From assembly GCA_020635255.1 (NCBI GenBank), contig JACKAC010000001.1:1155501-1219500 (forward strand): a stretch of DNA of 64,000 nt, written 5' to 3'. The notes under the pieces were generated by a model that saw nothing but the letters and a program-made list of their open reading frames with translations, was not told where the DNA came from and did not search any database. Below are positions 34,598 through 43,317 of the stretch, piece after piece. The stretch comes from Ignavibacteriales bacterium. GTDB lineage: Bacteria; Bacteroidota; Ignavibacteria; Tepidaquicellales; Tepidaquicellaceae. Made by a program: the position numbers and the translations under genes. How positions within the stretch are numbered: the first letter of the stretch is position 1; the number at the start of each line of letters is the position of its first letter.

Positions 34598-37500
34598 TTA
34601 AACTTTTTCGATGTAAAATTCGAAATCCTGTCCGTTAATATCACTCTTAAAATATTCTTTATCCTCACCGTTTCCGGTGGTTACGTCATCGCACAAAATT
34701 TCGGACTTAATATAATTAATATGATTATTAATTGCTTTACTAATTTCGTCGGTTGTTTTTACTGTTAATTTTATCCTGTCGTTCACCTCGAAGTCATTCG
34801 TCTTCCTGTAATTCTGCACACGGTTAATAAATTCTCTAACTATACCTTCCTCGATAAGTTCCTCGTCCAGTCTCGTGTCGAGCGCAACGGTGATCCCTTT
34901 GTCGGATTCTACTATCCAGCCCTCGATGTCTTCCGTAAATACTTCCACGTCTTCCGGCGTGATCGTAAACCCGTCCTTTTCGAGTTGGCCTTCCGTTTCC
35001 AGCTTGCTCACTTCATCCCTGGATAACCCGTTTATGACCTGCTGAACTGCTTTGACATCCTTGCCGAATTTCGGACCAATCACTTTGAAGTTCGGTTTTG
35101 CCTTCTTTACGATAATGTCGGAATCTCCTTCGATAAGGTTTAACTCCTTCACGTTGACTTCGTCCAGTATAATGCTCTCGACTTTCTTTAAACGCGCTTT
35201 CTCCTCGTCGCTGTTCACCGGCACGAGGATCTGCTTCAACGGCTGGCGTGTCTTTAGATTGTTCCTCACTCGCATAGAACGCACCAGGTACACTATAGTC
35301 TGCGCGGTCTCCATTTCTTTTTCGAGCGGTGTGTTTATCGCACTCTCGTCGTATGGAGTGTATTCGGTCAAATGTATGCTTTGGTCACCATCCGTTAAGC
35401 TCATGTAAAGCTTATCCGAGATCATCGGCGAGAACGGCGCTACCATTTTCAGTATCTCTTCGATAAGAGTATATAACGTTTGATAAGCCGATAACTTGTC
35501 CGTTTCATTCTCCGGGTTTCTGAACCGCTTCCTGTTGCGTCTCACGTACCAGTTACTGACTTCGTCCAGTGTGAAGTCACTCACGAGCCTTGCCGCGCGT
35601 GTGATATCATAACCATCCATCAGTTCGGTGTACTCTTTCTTTACCGTGTTGAGCTTGGATATTATCCACTTGTCTATTTCGGCTCTCTCACTCACCGGAA
35701 CTTCATTCGATCCATCATATTTAAATCCCGTCAGCTCGGAGTATATTACGTAAAACTTGTATGTGTTTATTAATGTATCGAAGAACTTATTCCTTACGTC
35801 CCTCAGCTCATCCTCGTTGAATAACTTCGACTTGCCGATAGGGGACATCGTTATCATGTACCATCTCAACACGTCCGCGCCGTGTTTGTCCATCATTTCA
35901 TACGGGTTAACGATGTTACCCATGGACTTGCTCATCTTCTTCCCGTTCTTATCCAGTATGTGCCCGTTTACGATAAGATTCTTATACGCCGGCTGGTCGA
36001 ATAAAAATGTGCTGATGGCGTGCAATGAATAGAACCATCCGCGCGTCTGGTCGATGGCCTCCGCGATAAAATCCGCCGGAAATGTCTTCACGAACAGCTC
36101 CTTATTCTCGAACGGATAATGCCTCTGCGCGAAAGGCATGCTTCCGCTGTCGAACCATGCGTCTATCACGGATTCGACGCGCTTCATTTCTTTGCCCTCT
36201 TTGCTTTTCAGTATGAGGCTGTCTATGAACGGCTTATGCAGGTCAAGCTCCCCGGGATAGACTTCATCCCAGTTAACCGCCTTCTCCTTCAGCTCTTCTA
36301 TCGATCCCACCGCCTCGTAATGCGGTGTGTCTTCATCGTCCGTCCAGTACCATATCGGGAGGGGAGTGCCCCAGAACCTGTTCCTCGATACTGCCCAGTC
36401 CTTGTTCTCCTCGAGCCAGTTGCCGAAGCGTCCCGTGCCGAATTCCGGCGGGTGCCAGTTGATGGTCTTGTTCAGCTCCACCATCCTGTCCTTGTAGTCG
36501 GTGGTCTTTATGAACCAGCTGTCCGTGGCGTAATACATCAGCGGAACGTGGTGCCTCCAGCAATGCGGGTACGAGTGTGTGAACATCTCCTTCCTGTAAA
36601 GACGGTCCCTGCTCTTCAGCTCGTTCATTATTTCCGGGTCGGCTTCCTTAAAATTCTTTCCCGCGAACGGCGTAACGTTCTCCTTAAAGCGCCCGTTTTT
36701 TCCCACTGCCTGCAGGACGGGAAGCTTGTATTTAAGCCCCGTCTGGTAATCGTCCTCTCCAAATGCCGGAGCGATGTGAACGATACCAGTTCCGTCCTCC
36801 ATCGTAATGAAGTCGCCCAGCGTTACGTAATGCGCTTTTTCGTCGAACGTGAAGAACTTATAAAGCGGTTCGTATTCGGTGCCCTCCAGGTCCTTGCCGG
36901 AGAACTCCGCGTCTATTGTATAATCTTCCTTTACGGAATCCAATCTCTCTTTTGCCAGTATGAACGTGTTCAGCTTCGATCCGCTTCCTTCGTCCGGTTT
37001 GTATGTCGTTATCTTTACGTACTGCTGTTTAGGATTAACGGCAACGGCTGTGTTGGACGGAAGTGTCCACGGTGTTGTCGTCCATACGAGCAGGTCCGCG
37101 TCCTTATGCTCACCGCTCGTCACCTTAAACTTCACATACACCGACGGGTCCTTCAGGTCCTCGTAGCCCTGCGCCACCTCGTGAGATGACAGAGGAGACT
37201 CGCATATCGGGCAGAAGGGGATTATCTTGAATCCCTTATATATCAGTCCCGCGTCGAAGAGCCTCTTCAGCGCCCACCACACGGACTCGATGTACTCATT
37301 GTGAAAGGTCACGTACGCGTGCTCCAGGTCCACCCAGTAGCCCATGCGCCGTGTCAGCTCCTCCCACTTATCCACGTAAGTGAAAACGGAATCACGGCAG
37401 GCTTTATTGAACTCTATGACGCCGAACTCCTCGATCTCGTTCTTCGACTTGATGCCCAGCTTTTTCTCCACCTCGATCTCGACTGGCAGACCGTGTGTGT

Positions 37501-37756
37501 CCCAGCCCGCTTTGCGGTTCACCTGGAATCCGCTCATGGTCTTATAACGGCAGACAGTGTCCTTAACGGCGCGGGAGATCACGTGGTGAATGCCCGGAAT
37601 GCCGTTAGCTGTCGGAGGTCCCTCGTAGAACGTAAAAGCGGGCTTTCCCTCCTTCTCCGAGATGCTTTTCTTAAAAACTCCGTCAGCCTCCCAGAAGTCC
37701 AGGACTTCCTTCTCTATCTCAGGTAAGTTTATATTTTCAGGTAACTTACGGCTCAT
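34598..37756 (-). CDS. ileS: Isoleucyl-tRNA synthetase
   Basis: A 1052-residue class I synthetase that charges tRNA-Ile. The ATP-binding HIGH motif takes the Bacteroidota form (ANGIPGIHHV), the KMSKS loop is intact (KNGKKMSKSMGN), and the editing domain carries WTTTPWTLPSN. The anticodon-binding region and a C-terminal extension follow. Overall form resembles the type 2, eukaryote-like clade, which often resists mupirocin; that property is an inference. First gene of the ileS-dksA-like-lspA unit. Confidence 0.98.
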   Translation of the reverse strand: MSRKLPENINLPEIEKEVLDFWEADGVFKKSISEKEGKPAFTFYEGPPTANGIPGIHHVISRAVKDTVCRYKTMSGFQVNRKAGWDTHGLPVEIEVEKKLGIKSKNEIEEFGVIEFNKACRDSVFTYVDKWEELTRRMGYWVDLEHAYVTFHNEYIESVWWALKRLFDAGLIYKGFKIIPFCPICESPLSSHEVAQGYEDLKDPSVYVKFKVTSGEHKDADLLVWTTTPWTLPSNTAVAVNPKQQYVKITTYKPDEGSGSKLNTFILAKERLDSVKEDYTIDAEFSGKDLEGTEYEPLYKFFTFDEKAHYVTLGDFITMEDGTGIVHIAPAFGEDDYQTGLKYKLPVLQAVGKNGRFKENVTPFAGKNFKEADPEIMNELKSRDRLYRKEMFTHSYPHCWRHHVPLMYYATDSWFIKTTDYKDRMVELNKTINWHPPEFGTGRFGNWLEENKDWAVSRNRFWGTPLPIWYWTDDEDTPHYEAVGSIEELKEKAVNWDEVYPGELDLHKPFIDSLILKSKEGKEMKRVESVIDAWFDSGSMPFAQRHYPFENKELFVKTFPADFIAEAIDQTRGWFYSLHAISTFLFDQPAYKNLIVNGHILDKNGKKMSKSMGNIVNPYEMMDKHGADVLRWYMITMSPIGKSKLFNEDELRDVRNKFFDTLINTYKFYVIYSELTGFKYDGSNEVPVSERAEIDKWIISKLNTVKKEYTELMDGYDITRAARLVSDFTLDEVSNWYVRRNRKRFRNPENETDKLSAYQTLYTLIEEILKMVAPFSPMISDKLYMSLTDGDQSIHLTEYTPYDESAINTPLEKEMETAQTIVYLVRSMRVRNNLKTRQPLKQILVPVNSDEEKARLKKVESIILDEVNVKELNLIEGDSDIIVKKAKPNFKVIGPKFGKDVKAVQQVINGLSRDEVSKLETEGQLEKDGFTITPEDVEVFTEDIEGWIVESDKGITVALDTRLDEELIEEGIVREFINRVQNYRKTNDFEVNDRIKLTVKTTDEISKAINNHINYIKSEILCDDVTTGNGEDKEYFKSDINGQDFEFYIEKV

Positions 37757-37837
37757 GATCGAATCGAATATAAGCCATAAAAATAGGTGAAATTATGGGG
37801 AATTACAATGCAGAATGGGGAAGAGAAAGGGAGAATT

Positions 37838-39769
37838 CTATTTATTTTTGTTTTTCTTTTTTACTGTGATGGCTTTATTTTCGCCTCTTTTTGATTTGTT
37901 TCTAGTTAAGTTTAAACGAATATATTTTCTTCCAAGAAATACCTTGGATACAAAAACCTCTAATCCCTGCCCAATTACTAAATTATTCATATAATCGGCA
38001 AATTCATAGCCAGATTCTTTTAAATAAATGGAGGGAATTCTTCCGGTAAGATTATTTCCAATATCAAGTAAAACATTAAATTCATTAATTTCTATTATTT
38101 TGCCATTTAATTCTCTTCCAACAAAATATTCCTTATGAATATTTTTCCAAGGGTCAGGTTCTAAGTCTCTCAAGCTACAAACTAAAGCTCTTTCAGAATC
38201 AACTTTATCTGTAACAATCATATTAAATTTTTTTCCAACATATTGTAGTAATTCATCTTCTGGAAGTTCAATCCACGAGATTTCTCTTTTGGGTATGTAT
38301 GCTTCTAATCCATTTTCGAGAACTCCTTTAAATGATGCTTGTAGAACATTAGTAATCTCCACATCAATTTTATCTCCGATTTCAGGAACTTCATTTTGTT
38401 TCCATGGATCATTCTCATCTAACTTACGAGATAATAAAACGCTTCCTATAGAATAGTCGATTTCTATTACTTTAAAATTCAGTACATCACCCATTGATAA
38501 TGAGTCACTACAAGAATCGACTCTATACCAGCTGCATTCATCAACTGTAATATAACAATCAAAATCATTTACTTTTACAACGGCAAAATCAATAGATATA
38601 TCAACTACAACCCCTTCAAGTATTGAATCTTTTAGAATTCCTAATTCATCGATAACATTATTGAAATTTGAATCGTAATGAACTTCGTCTTTTGTTAAAA
38701 AGGCGATGCTTATTTCTGTCTTTTTAGTGTAATCCTGAGTAATTTCTAATGAAGAATTAGTGCTGAGTAATTGTAAGTTAAGTCTCTTATCTTTCTTTAA
38801 ATGATCAATGAATTTCTTAAAAAAAGATTTCGCAGGTGGAAAAGAAACTATATATATGTGTTGTGCACCCTTTCTTAAGTGTACATTTAGCGAATTAATG
38901 TAAGGGACTAAACCTTGTGATTCTTGTTTTGCGGTTTTAGCTAATAGAATAATACCAAAATTAAATGTCATATTTACAAAAGAAAGTTTAATCTGAGTTC
39001 CTACTTTCCTTTTGGCCACAGTCAATAAATAATCAAGTAAACTAACTACATCTCTTGATTTATCAGAATAATCCCCTGAAGAATATATTCCCTCTCCGGC
39101 TATCTCCAATTCGTTTATAAATATAGGAATAAAATATCCACCTTTATCAACTTCTATAATCTTGCTATATAAATCTGAAATTAATTTTTCGTTGCTTAAC
39201 TCTGGGTCGAGGAAAAACTTTTTGTTTACAACTTTTCCATGATTACCTAACTTATTTGCAAGCTTTGTTAACAAAGATAAATCTATTGCTTTTAAAATGT
39301 TGGTATCTATATTTTCACGAATATATGAACAGGTTGTTTGTTGTATAACCATTAAGCCAGCAGAAAGTACATTTTTTGTCTGGTCATCGTCATGCTTTAA
39401 CCTTAAAATGAGTACTCCATTTTTTTTAAAGATTGGATCATCAGGGTTTATAACCCATCTAATTTTTACTTTTACCTTGGGGGAATTTGGTATTTTTTTT
39501 ATAACTTCCTTATTAAGGAATGCAGTTATTTGCGAGGAAATCTCAGAAGCAATGTACTTGTTTGGAAAAAATTTGAAAAATTTAAAAAATGGATAGAAAA
39601 CATTTGATTTTAACTTCTCAATTCGATCACTGTCTTCAATAATCAAATATATAACTACTAGACTGAAAATGAATAAGATTAAAAAGAAAGCCCCAAAAAA
39701 ACCTAATTTTTCAATTAAAAAATATACAACTAATAAGAGTTTATAAAACCCTTCTATAATTTTATCCAA
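37838..39769 (-). CDS. Membrane-anchored protein with three S1-like RNA-binding domains
   Basis: A 643-residue AT-rich gene. Residues about 8-50 contain one or two membrane segments (YKLLLVVYFLIEKLG, FFGAFFLILFIFSLVVIYLII). Residues about 60-375 form an unrecognised alpha/beta region. Three consecutive S1-like OB domains follow at about 377-458, 459-546 and 547-624. Each of the first two ends in a DPWK linker (LDENDPWK, LEPDPWK), as between S1 domains of ribosomal protein S1. The tail is lysine-rich. S1 domains bind single-stranded RNA; anchoring three of them to the inner membrane is unusual. The 77-residue gene upstream overlaps it by 8 bases. Function unknown; a membrane RNA-sensing or defence role is speculation. 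Confidence 0.65.
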   Translation of the reverse strand: MDKIIEGFYKLLLVVYFLIEKLGFFGAFFLILFIFSLVVIYLIIEDSDRIEKLKSNVFYPFFKFFKFFPNKYIASEISSQITAFLNKEVIKKIPNSPKVKVKIRWVINPDDPIFKKNGVLILRLKHDDDQTKNVLSAGLMVIQQTTCSYIRENIDTNILKAIDLSLLTKLANKLGNHGKVVNKKFFLDPELSNEKLISDLYSKIIEVDKGGYFIPIFINELEIAGEGIYSSGDYSDKSRDVVSLLDYLLTVAKRKVGTQIKLSFVNMTFNFGIILLAKTAKQESQGLVPYINSLNVHLRKGAQHIYIVSFPPAKSFFKKFIDHLKKDKRLNLQLLSTNSSLEITQDYTKKTEISIAFLTKDEVHYDSNFNNVIDELGILKDSILEGVVVDISIDFAVVKVNDFDCYITVDECSWYRVDSCSDSLSMGDVLNFKVIEIDYSIGSVLLSRKLDENDPWKQNEVPEIGDKIDVEITNVLQASFKGVLENGLEAYIPKREISWIELPEDELLQYVGKKFNMIVTDKVDSERALVCSLRDLEPDPWKNIHKEYFVGRELNGKIIEINEFNVLLDIGNNLTGRIPSIYLKESGYEFADYMNNLVIGQGLEVFVSKVFLGRKYIRLNLTRNKSKRGENKAITVKKKNKNK

Positions 39770-39995
39770 TAGGTTTTAATTTATGTGTTGTTTCCAGACA
39801 CTCTTTACAATCACATAGAATCCTCAATTCACTATTGTCAACCATTATAGCACCAATATTATCCCATGTAATTAGCATAGAACAATTTGAGCAAAATAAT
39901 TCTTTATTTTCTATTTTTTCGCTTATCCCATAGTAGGTCAATATATCCTTTAATTTATCCTCTTGGATTGCAGGAACTTCTAATTTCTTTGCCAT
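39762..39995 (-). CDS. Small CxxC (zinc-ribbon-like) protein paired with the S1 membrane protein
   Basis: A 77-residue protein with two cysteine clusters, LFCSNCSMLI and LCDCKECLE, able to bind zinc as a small ribbon, and an N-terminal helix (QEDKLKDILTYYGI). Not recognised. It overlaps the start of the membrane S1 gene by 8 bases, which indicates translational coupling and a shared function. Both genes are AT-rich relative to ileS and lie between ileS and a repeat-filled 1.4-kb gap. Confidence 0.6.
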   Translation of the reverse strand: MAKKLEVPAIQEDKLKDILTYYGISEKIENKELFCSNCSMLITWDNIGAIMVDNSELRILCDCKECLETTHKLKPIG

Positions 39996-40234
39996 TTTAT
40001 CTCTGTATATTAATTTAGAATATTTAAAAAAGATTTAATGTAAGTAACTTAAAATATCCATAGTATAATCTAGATTACACCATAATATATATATTTTTTA
40101 CGATTATTTTTAATTTTTGTTCAAATTTGGAATATTTTATTAATCTATTTAACTATATTAACAACATATTATACTGGAAAGTCGTTCCATGTGGATTATT
40201 TTACTTTATTTAATATAACCCCTTTTCCCTTTAC

Positions 40235-40410
40235 AACTCCGCGCTTCCTCCGAACTCGACTCGTGGCGAAGAAAAATTGTTGGAGCGAGAGTTTTTTCGA
40301 GCGAGCTTTTTTCTTCGAGCAAAAACCGCAGGAATTGTTAGGCGCATTTACGGCAGACCGCGCATTTTGCCTGCCCTTACAGGGGTACTTTTGTGCGGAC
40401 AAAAGTACAA
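40235..40410. repeat. Palindromic intergenic element, copy 5 (inverted)
   Basis: On the minus strand this stretch shows the hallmarks of the family: the hairpin GTACTTTTG-6-CAAAAGTAC (40385-40408) and a GCTCGAAG...GCTCGCTCGAA segment as in copy 1. Defined terminal repeats are less clear. The preceding interval 40000-40234 is AT-rich spacer with no gene that I can support. Confidence 0.5.
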
Positions 40411-40454
40411 CACCCCGTAGGCGTATCATGTATTTTGATACTTTGTGCGCACGA

Positions 40455-40926
40455 AAGTACAACACCAACGAAAGCCCTTTTCCTTTTATACATACCCCTT
40501 TTCCGGCATTTCTTCACCCCTGCTCTTTGATAATCCCCTCCGACGGAGGGGTGGATTCCGTCTAAGACGGAAGACGGGGTGGGTTGCCACAGTCTCAAAC
40601 CATCTTCGTACCTCACATTTTTGTACACCACCGCAGAAAGCCCTTTTCCCTTTACCCGCGCCCCTTTCCCAGCATTTCTTCGCCCCTGCTCTTTGATAAT
40701 CCCCTCCGACGGAGGGGTGGATTCCGTCAAAGACGGAAGACGGGGTGGGTTGCCGCAGTAAGGATCCATTTTTTTATTTCCTTCTCCGTGTCTCCGCCTG
40801 CCCCGCTTTAGCGGTGGTGTCTTGGTGGTGATTTTTTTTGTCCTCTGTGTCCTTTGTGCCTCTGTGGCAAAAGCTTTGAATACCCTTTACCCATGCCCCT
40901 TTCCCGGCATTTCTTCACCCCTGCTA
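40455..40926. repeat. 166-bp direct repeat, two full copies and one partial
   Basis: A 118-base core (40471-40588 and 40637-40754) occurs twice with a 166-base period and few differences. It opens with AAAGCCCTTTTCC and ends GGGGTGGGTTGCC. A third, partial copy is at 40879-40925 (CCCCTTTCCCGGCATTTC theme). Each full copy contains two perfect hairpins, CCCCTCC-GAC-GGAGGGG and CCGTCT-A-AGACGG (CAAAGACGG in copy two). Small ORFs here are an effect of the repeat and are not supported as genes. Confidence 0.7.
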
Positions 40927-40989
40927 TTTCCTGTTAGCTTTATCCTTGCTATATTATACAGGTTTTTATCAATGAACAATAAAAACGCA

Positions 40990-41300
40990 ATACGATGAAA
41001 CACAAAACAAAATCAGTACAACTAACACGATCGAACTACTCGCCGTTCTGCTGAAATCCATGCCAACGGCTTAGAGGCAGGGGTACACCCCCCTGCTGTA
41101 TACGATCGAACCTCTGGAGGAGCGCGCGGCTCTGCGTCACCATTAAATAATTACTCTCAGCGTACGCGCGCGCAAGATCGAACTAGAATGGGTCTGTCTG
41201 TCGCAAATTCCGCGCTCAGGGAATGTTGCGATCGGCTCCCGCGTAGAAGAATAAAGAAGTCACGTACGATTACTGAGCGGTCCCGTTAAGCCCTTACCCC
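40990..41300. other. GC-richer intergenic stretch of unknown nature
   Basis: No gene is supported between 40927 and 41407. Within it the 40990-41300 section is GC-richer, with GCGCGCGC-type runs, a palindrome-like GCAGGGGTAC/ACCCCCCTGC and three occurrences of GATCGAAC (41028, 41104, 41176) at 72-76-base spacing. I tested these as T-loop complements of minus-strand tRNAs and found no flanking stems. It may be a decayed RNA or mobile element. Confidence 0.25.
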
Positions 41301-41407
41301 ATCTTCTCTCTCAGCCAGTGCCATTCCGCCATGTGCCCGGCTTTTGATTGTCTCTTTCATAATTATGCCTTAATGTTTATTTTCTCGAAACAATCAAATC
41401 TATCACC

Positions 41408-41755
41408 ATGAAAAGGATCATAATTATTTTAGCGGTTCTATTTGTTCTTGTCTGTCTGGGGGCGTTTATTTCTAATCCAAGCGAGAAAAAAATGAAGAGT
41501 GAGTTCTCTGAAGTGATACTGGAAAAACTCGATAAGAAGACAGATGAGGACATGAAAAATAATCCTTATAATGAGTGGGGAAATTCAATAGTTAAAAATC
41601 TGTTAAGCAAGATAATGGATTCAAATTCCAAACGGTTGAACTATTACTTGTTCTCCGAGCTCGAGCTGACCATTAAAGAGAGAAAGAAGATCGTCGCCTT
41701 GGGAGCATTTGGTATGGTATATGTTTACGACTTCGATGATAATATAATGGAGTAA
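41408..41755 (+). CDS. Small membrane-anchored or secreted protein, DUF4359-like
   Basis: A 115-residue protein with a hydrophobic N-terminus (IIIILAVLFVLVCLGAFI), either a signal anchor or signal peptide; the Cys is not in a clear lipobox. The mature part starts NPSEKKMKSEFSE and ends in a hydrophobic turn (KIVALGAFGMVYVYDFDD), which resembles DUF4359 proteins. Function unknown. It precedes the DUF4256 gene by 22 bases, so the two may be cotranscribed. Confidence 0.5.
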   Translation: MKRIIIILAVLFVLVCLGAFISNPSEKKMKSEFSEVILEKLDKKTDEDMKNNPYNEWGNSIVKNLLSKIMDSNSKRLNYYLFSELELTIKERKKIVALGAFGMVYVYDFDDNIME

Positions 41756-41777
41756 CCCTTAACTTAATAATAAAATT

Positions 41778-42341
41778 GTGGCAAAATCGAATAAGCTTAC
41801 TGCAAAGCAGAGCGAAGAATTGATCGCGGTATTAAAAGACCGTTTCGGGAAGAATATGAAACGGCATAAGGGTATCGTGTGGGATAAGGTGCAGGCCAGG
41901 CTGGAGAAGAATCCCGGGAAGTTGTGGGTGCTTCACAAAATGGAAAATACGGGCGGCGAGCCCGATGTCGTCGGATTCGATAATAAAGCCGGGGAATATA
42001 TCTTTTACGACTGCTCTGCGGAGTCACCTAAGGGAAGGAGAAGTCTCTGCTACGACAGGGAAGCATGGGAGTCGAGGAAGGAGCATAAGCCGAAGGATAA
42101 CGCAATGGGAATGGCAAAGGAGATGGGCGTCGAGATGCTGACGGAAGACGAGTACCGCGAAATGCAGAAGCAGGAAGAGTTCGACCTCAAAACTTCGAGC
42201 TGGGTGAAGACGCCGGATAAGATAAGGAAACTCGGCGGGGCGATATTCTGCGACAGGCGGTTCGATACCGTCTTCACATATCACAATGGCGCTGAGTCGT
42301 ATTACGGTTCGCGCGGATTCCGTAGTAAATTAAAAGTTTAA
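41778..42341 (+). CDS. DUF4256 family protein
   Basis: A 187-residue cytosolic protein starting with GTG. The DUF4256 pattern is clear: an N-terminal LKDRFGKNMKRHKGIVWDKVQARLE, then LWVLHKMENTGGEPDVVGFDN, YIFYDCSAESPKGRRSLCYDREA and a C-terminal GAIFCDRRFDTVFTYHNGAESYY. The biochemical role of the family is unknown. It is followed by DinB and DUF4242 genes in the same direction, a run of small cytosolic genes. Confidence 0.85.
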   Translation: MAKSNKLTAKQSEELIAVLKDRFGKNMKRHKGIVWDKVQARLEKNPGKLWVLHKMENTGGEPDVVGFDNKAGEYIFYDCSAESPKGRRSLCYDREAWESRKEHKPKDNAMGMAKEMGVEMLTEDEYREMQKQEEFDLKTSSWVKTPDKIRKLGGAIFCDRRFDTVFTYHNGAESYYGSRGFRSKLKV

Positions 42342-42366
42342 GATTAAAAATTAAAATTACGACTGA

Positions 42367-42876
42367 ATGACGGAAGCACAAATAATTTCACTTTGGGACC
42401 AGTTCGGGGCGGCGCTGGATATGTTCCAGAACGCGCTGGAGAAATGCCCGGAAGAACTCTGGGATAATACGGAAGAAGGCGCGTACAGGTTCTGGTACTG
42501 GGCTTACCACACATTATTCTGGACCGACTATTACCTGGACAAGGAACCACAGGATTTCAGACCGCCGGAGCCTTACAATATGTCGGAGTTCGACCCGGAG
42601 GGGTTATTGCCGGACAGTGTTTATACCAAGGAGCAGTTAATCGATTATACGGAGCTCTGCCGGAATAAGCTAAGAAATCTCATAAAAGGGTTCATTTCGG
42701 ATCCATCGCTTCTGGAGAGGGAATGGCGTAACGACCGTAAGTCCGACACGATGTACGAATTAACTCTTTACAATATGCGTCATGTCCAGCATCATACGGG
42801 ACAGCTGAATATGCTTCTAGGGCAGGTAGATCATGAATTGCCGGTGTGGGTCTCATATTCGAGACAGGAATTATAA
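42367..42876 (+). CDS. DinB/YfiT-like family protein
   Basis: A 169-residue four-helix-bundle protein. The metal-binding His residues of the DinB fold are seen: His in YWAYHTLFWTDYYL (helix 2) and the pair in MRHVQHHTGQLNMLL. DinB-like proteins include thiol-dependent S-transferases, notably in bacillithiol users, which fits the ypdA gene elsewhere in the window, but a specific reaction cannot be assigned. It lies 25 bases downstream of the DUF4256 gene. Confidence 0.85.
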   Translation: MTEAQIISLWDQFGAALDMFQNALEKCPEELWDNTEEGAYRFWYWAYHTLFWTDYYLDKEPQDFRPPEPYNMSEFDPEGLLPDSVYTKEQLIDYTELCRNKLRNLIKGFISDPSLLEREWRNDRKSDTMYELTLYNMRHVQHHTGQLNMLLGQVDHELPVWVSYSRQEL

Positions 42877-42945
42877 TCCTTTCCGGGATGTATTTTTTGT
42901 GCAAATTTCTCAGTATATTGGCTTTTCAACCTAACCGCACACAAA

Positions 42946-43218
42946 ATGCCAAAGTACATCATCGAAAGAGAGATTCCCGGAGCAGGAAGTCTCACCAAAG
43001 GGGAGTTAGTCGCCATTTCGCAAAAATCATGCGGAGTACTGGACAATATGAAGGATATCCAGTGGCTTCACAGTTACGTCGCAGGAGATAAAATTTACTG
43101 TATATATCTTGCCGCCAATGAAGATCTCGTAAAAGAGCATGCGAGCCAGGGAGGATTCCCGGCTAATAAGATAACCGAGATCTCCGAAATAATCGAACCA
43201 CATACGGCTGAAGCATAA
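42946..43218 (+). CDS. DUF4242 family protein
   Basis: A 90-residue protein with the DUF4242 signature: MPKYIIEREIPGAGSLTK, then IQWLHSYVAGDKIYCIYLA and HASQGGFPANKITEI. The fold is a ferredoxin-like dimer; one characterised Streptomyces relative binds nickel. Function here is unknown. It lies 69 bases after the DinB-like gene in the same direction. Confidence 0.85.
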   Translation: MPKYIIEREIPGAGSLTKGELVAISQKSCGVLDNMKDIQWLHSYVAGDKIYCIYLAANEDLVKEHASQGGFPANKITEISEIIEPHTAEA

Positions 43219-43317
43219 TCTTTTCGAAAATACTATTTATCGCAACTGAAATTGGTTTAGATTTATTGTATTTTATTACGGTCAGATAATTATATTTTCG
43301 CGCTTATCTTAGCTTTA

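Noticed and set aside
36119..37189. Long rightward open frame of 356 codons.
   Set aside because: It lies wholly antisense to ileS, whose motifs and length are certain; the frame is rich in His/Arg/Leu as expected of a GC-skewed shadow.
40191..40811. Several overlapping open frames of 60-130 codons.
   Set aside because: They arise from direct repeats and GC hairpins; the same peptide (e.g. FPAFLHPCSLIIPSDGGVDS) recurs because the DNA is repeated, not because a protein is conserved.
40455..40926. CRISPR array.
   Set aside because: Repeats are 118 bases with only two full copies and no short regular spacers, and no cas gene is present anywhere in the window.
41028..41184. Cluster of degenerate minus-strand tRNAs suggested by three GATCGAAC words.
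   Set aside because: Sequences flanking each word do not form a T stem or acceptor stem.
41305..41365. Possible minus-strand gene remnant ending AGHMAEWHWLREKMG.
   Set aside because: Fewer than 25 codons before an in-frame stop; it may be a pseudogene tail but cannot be supported.
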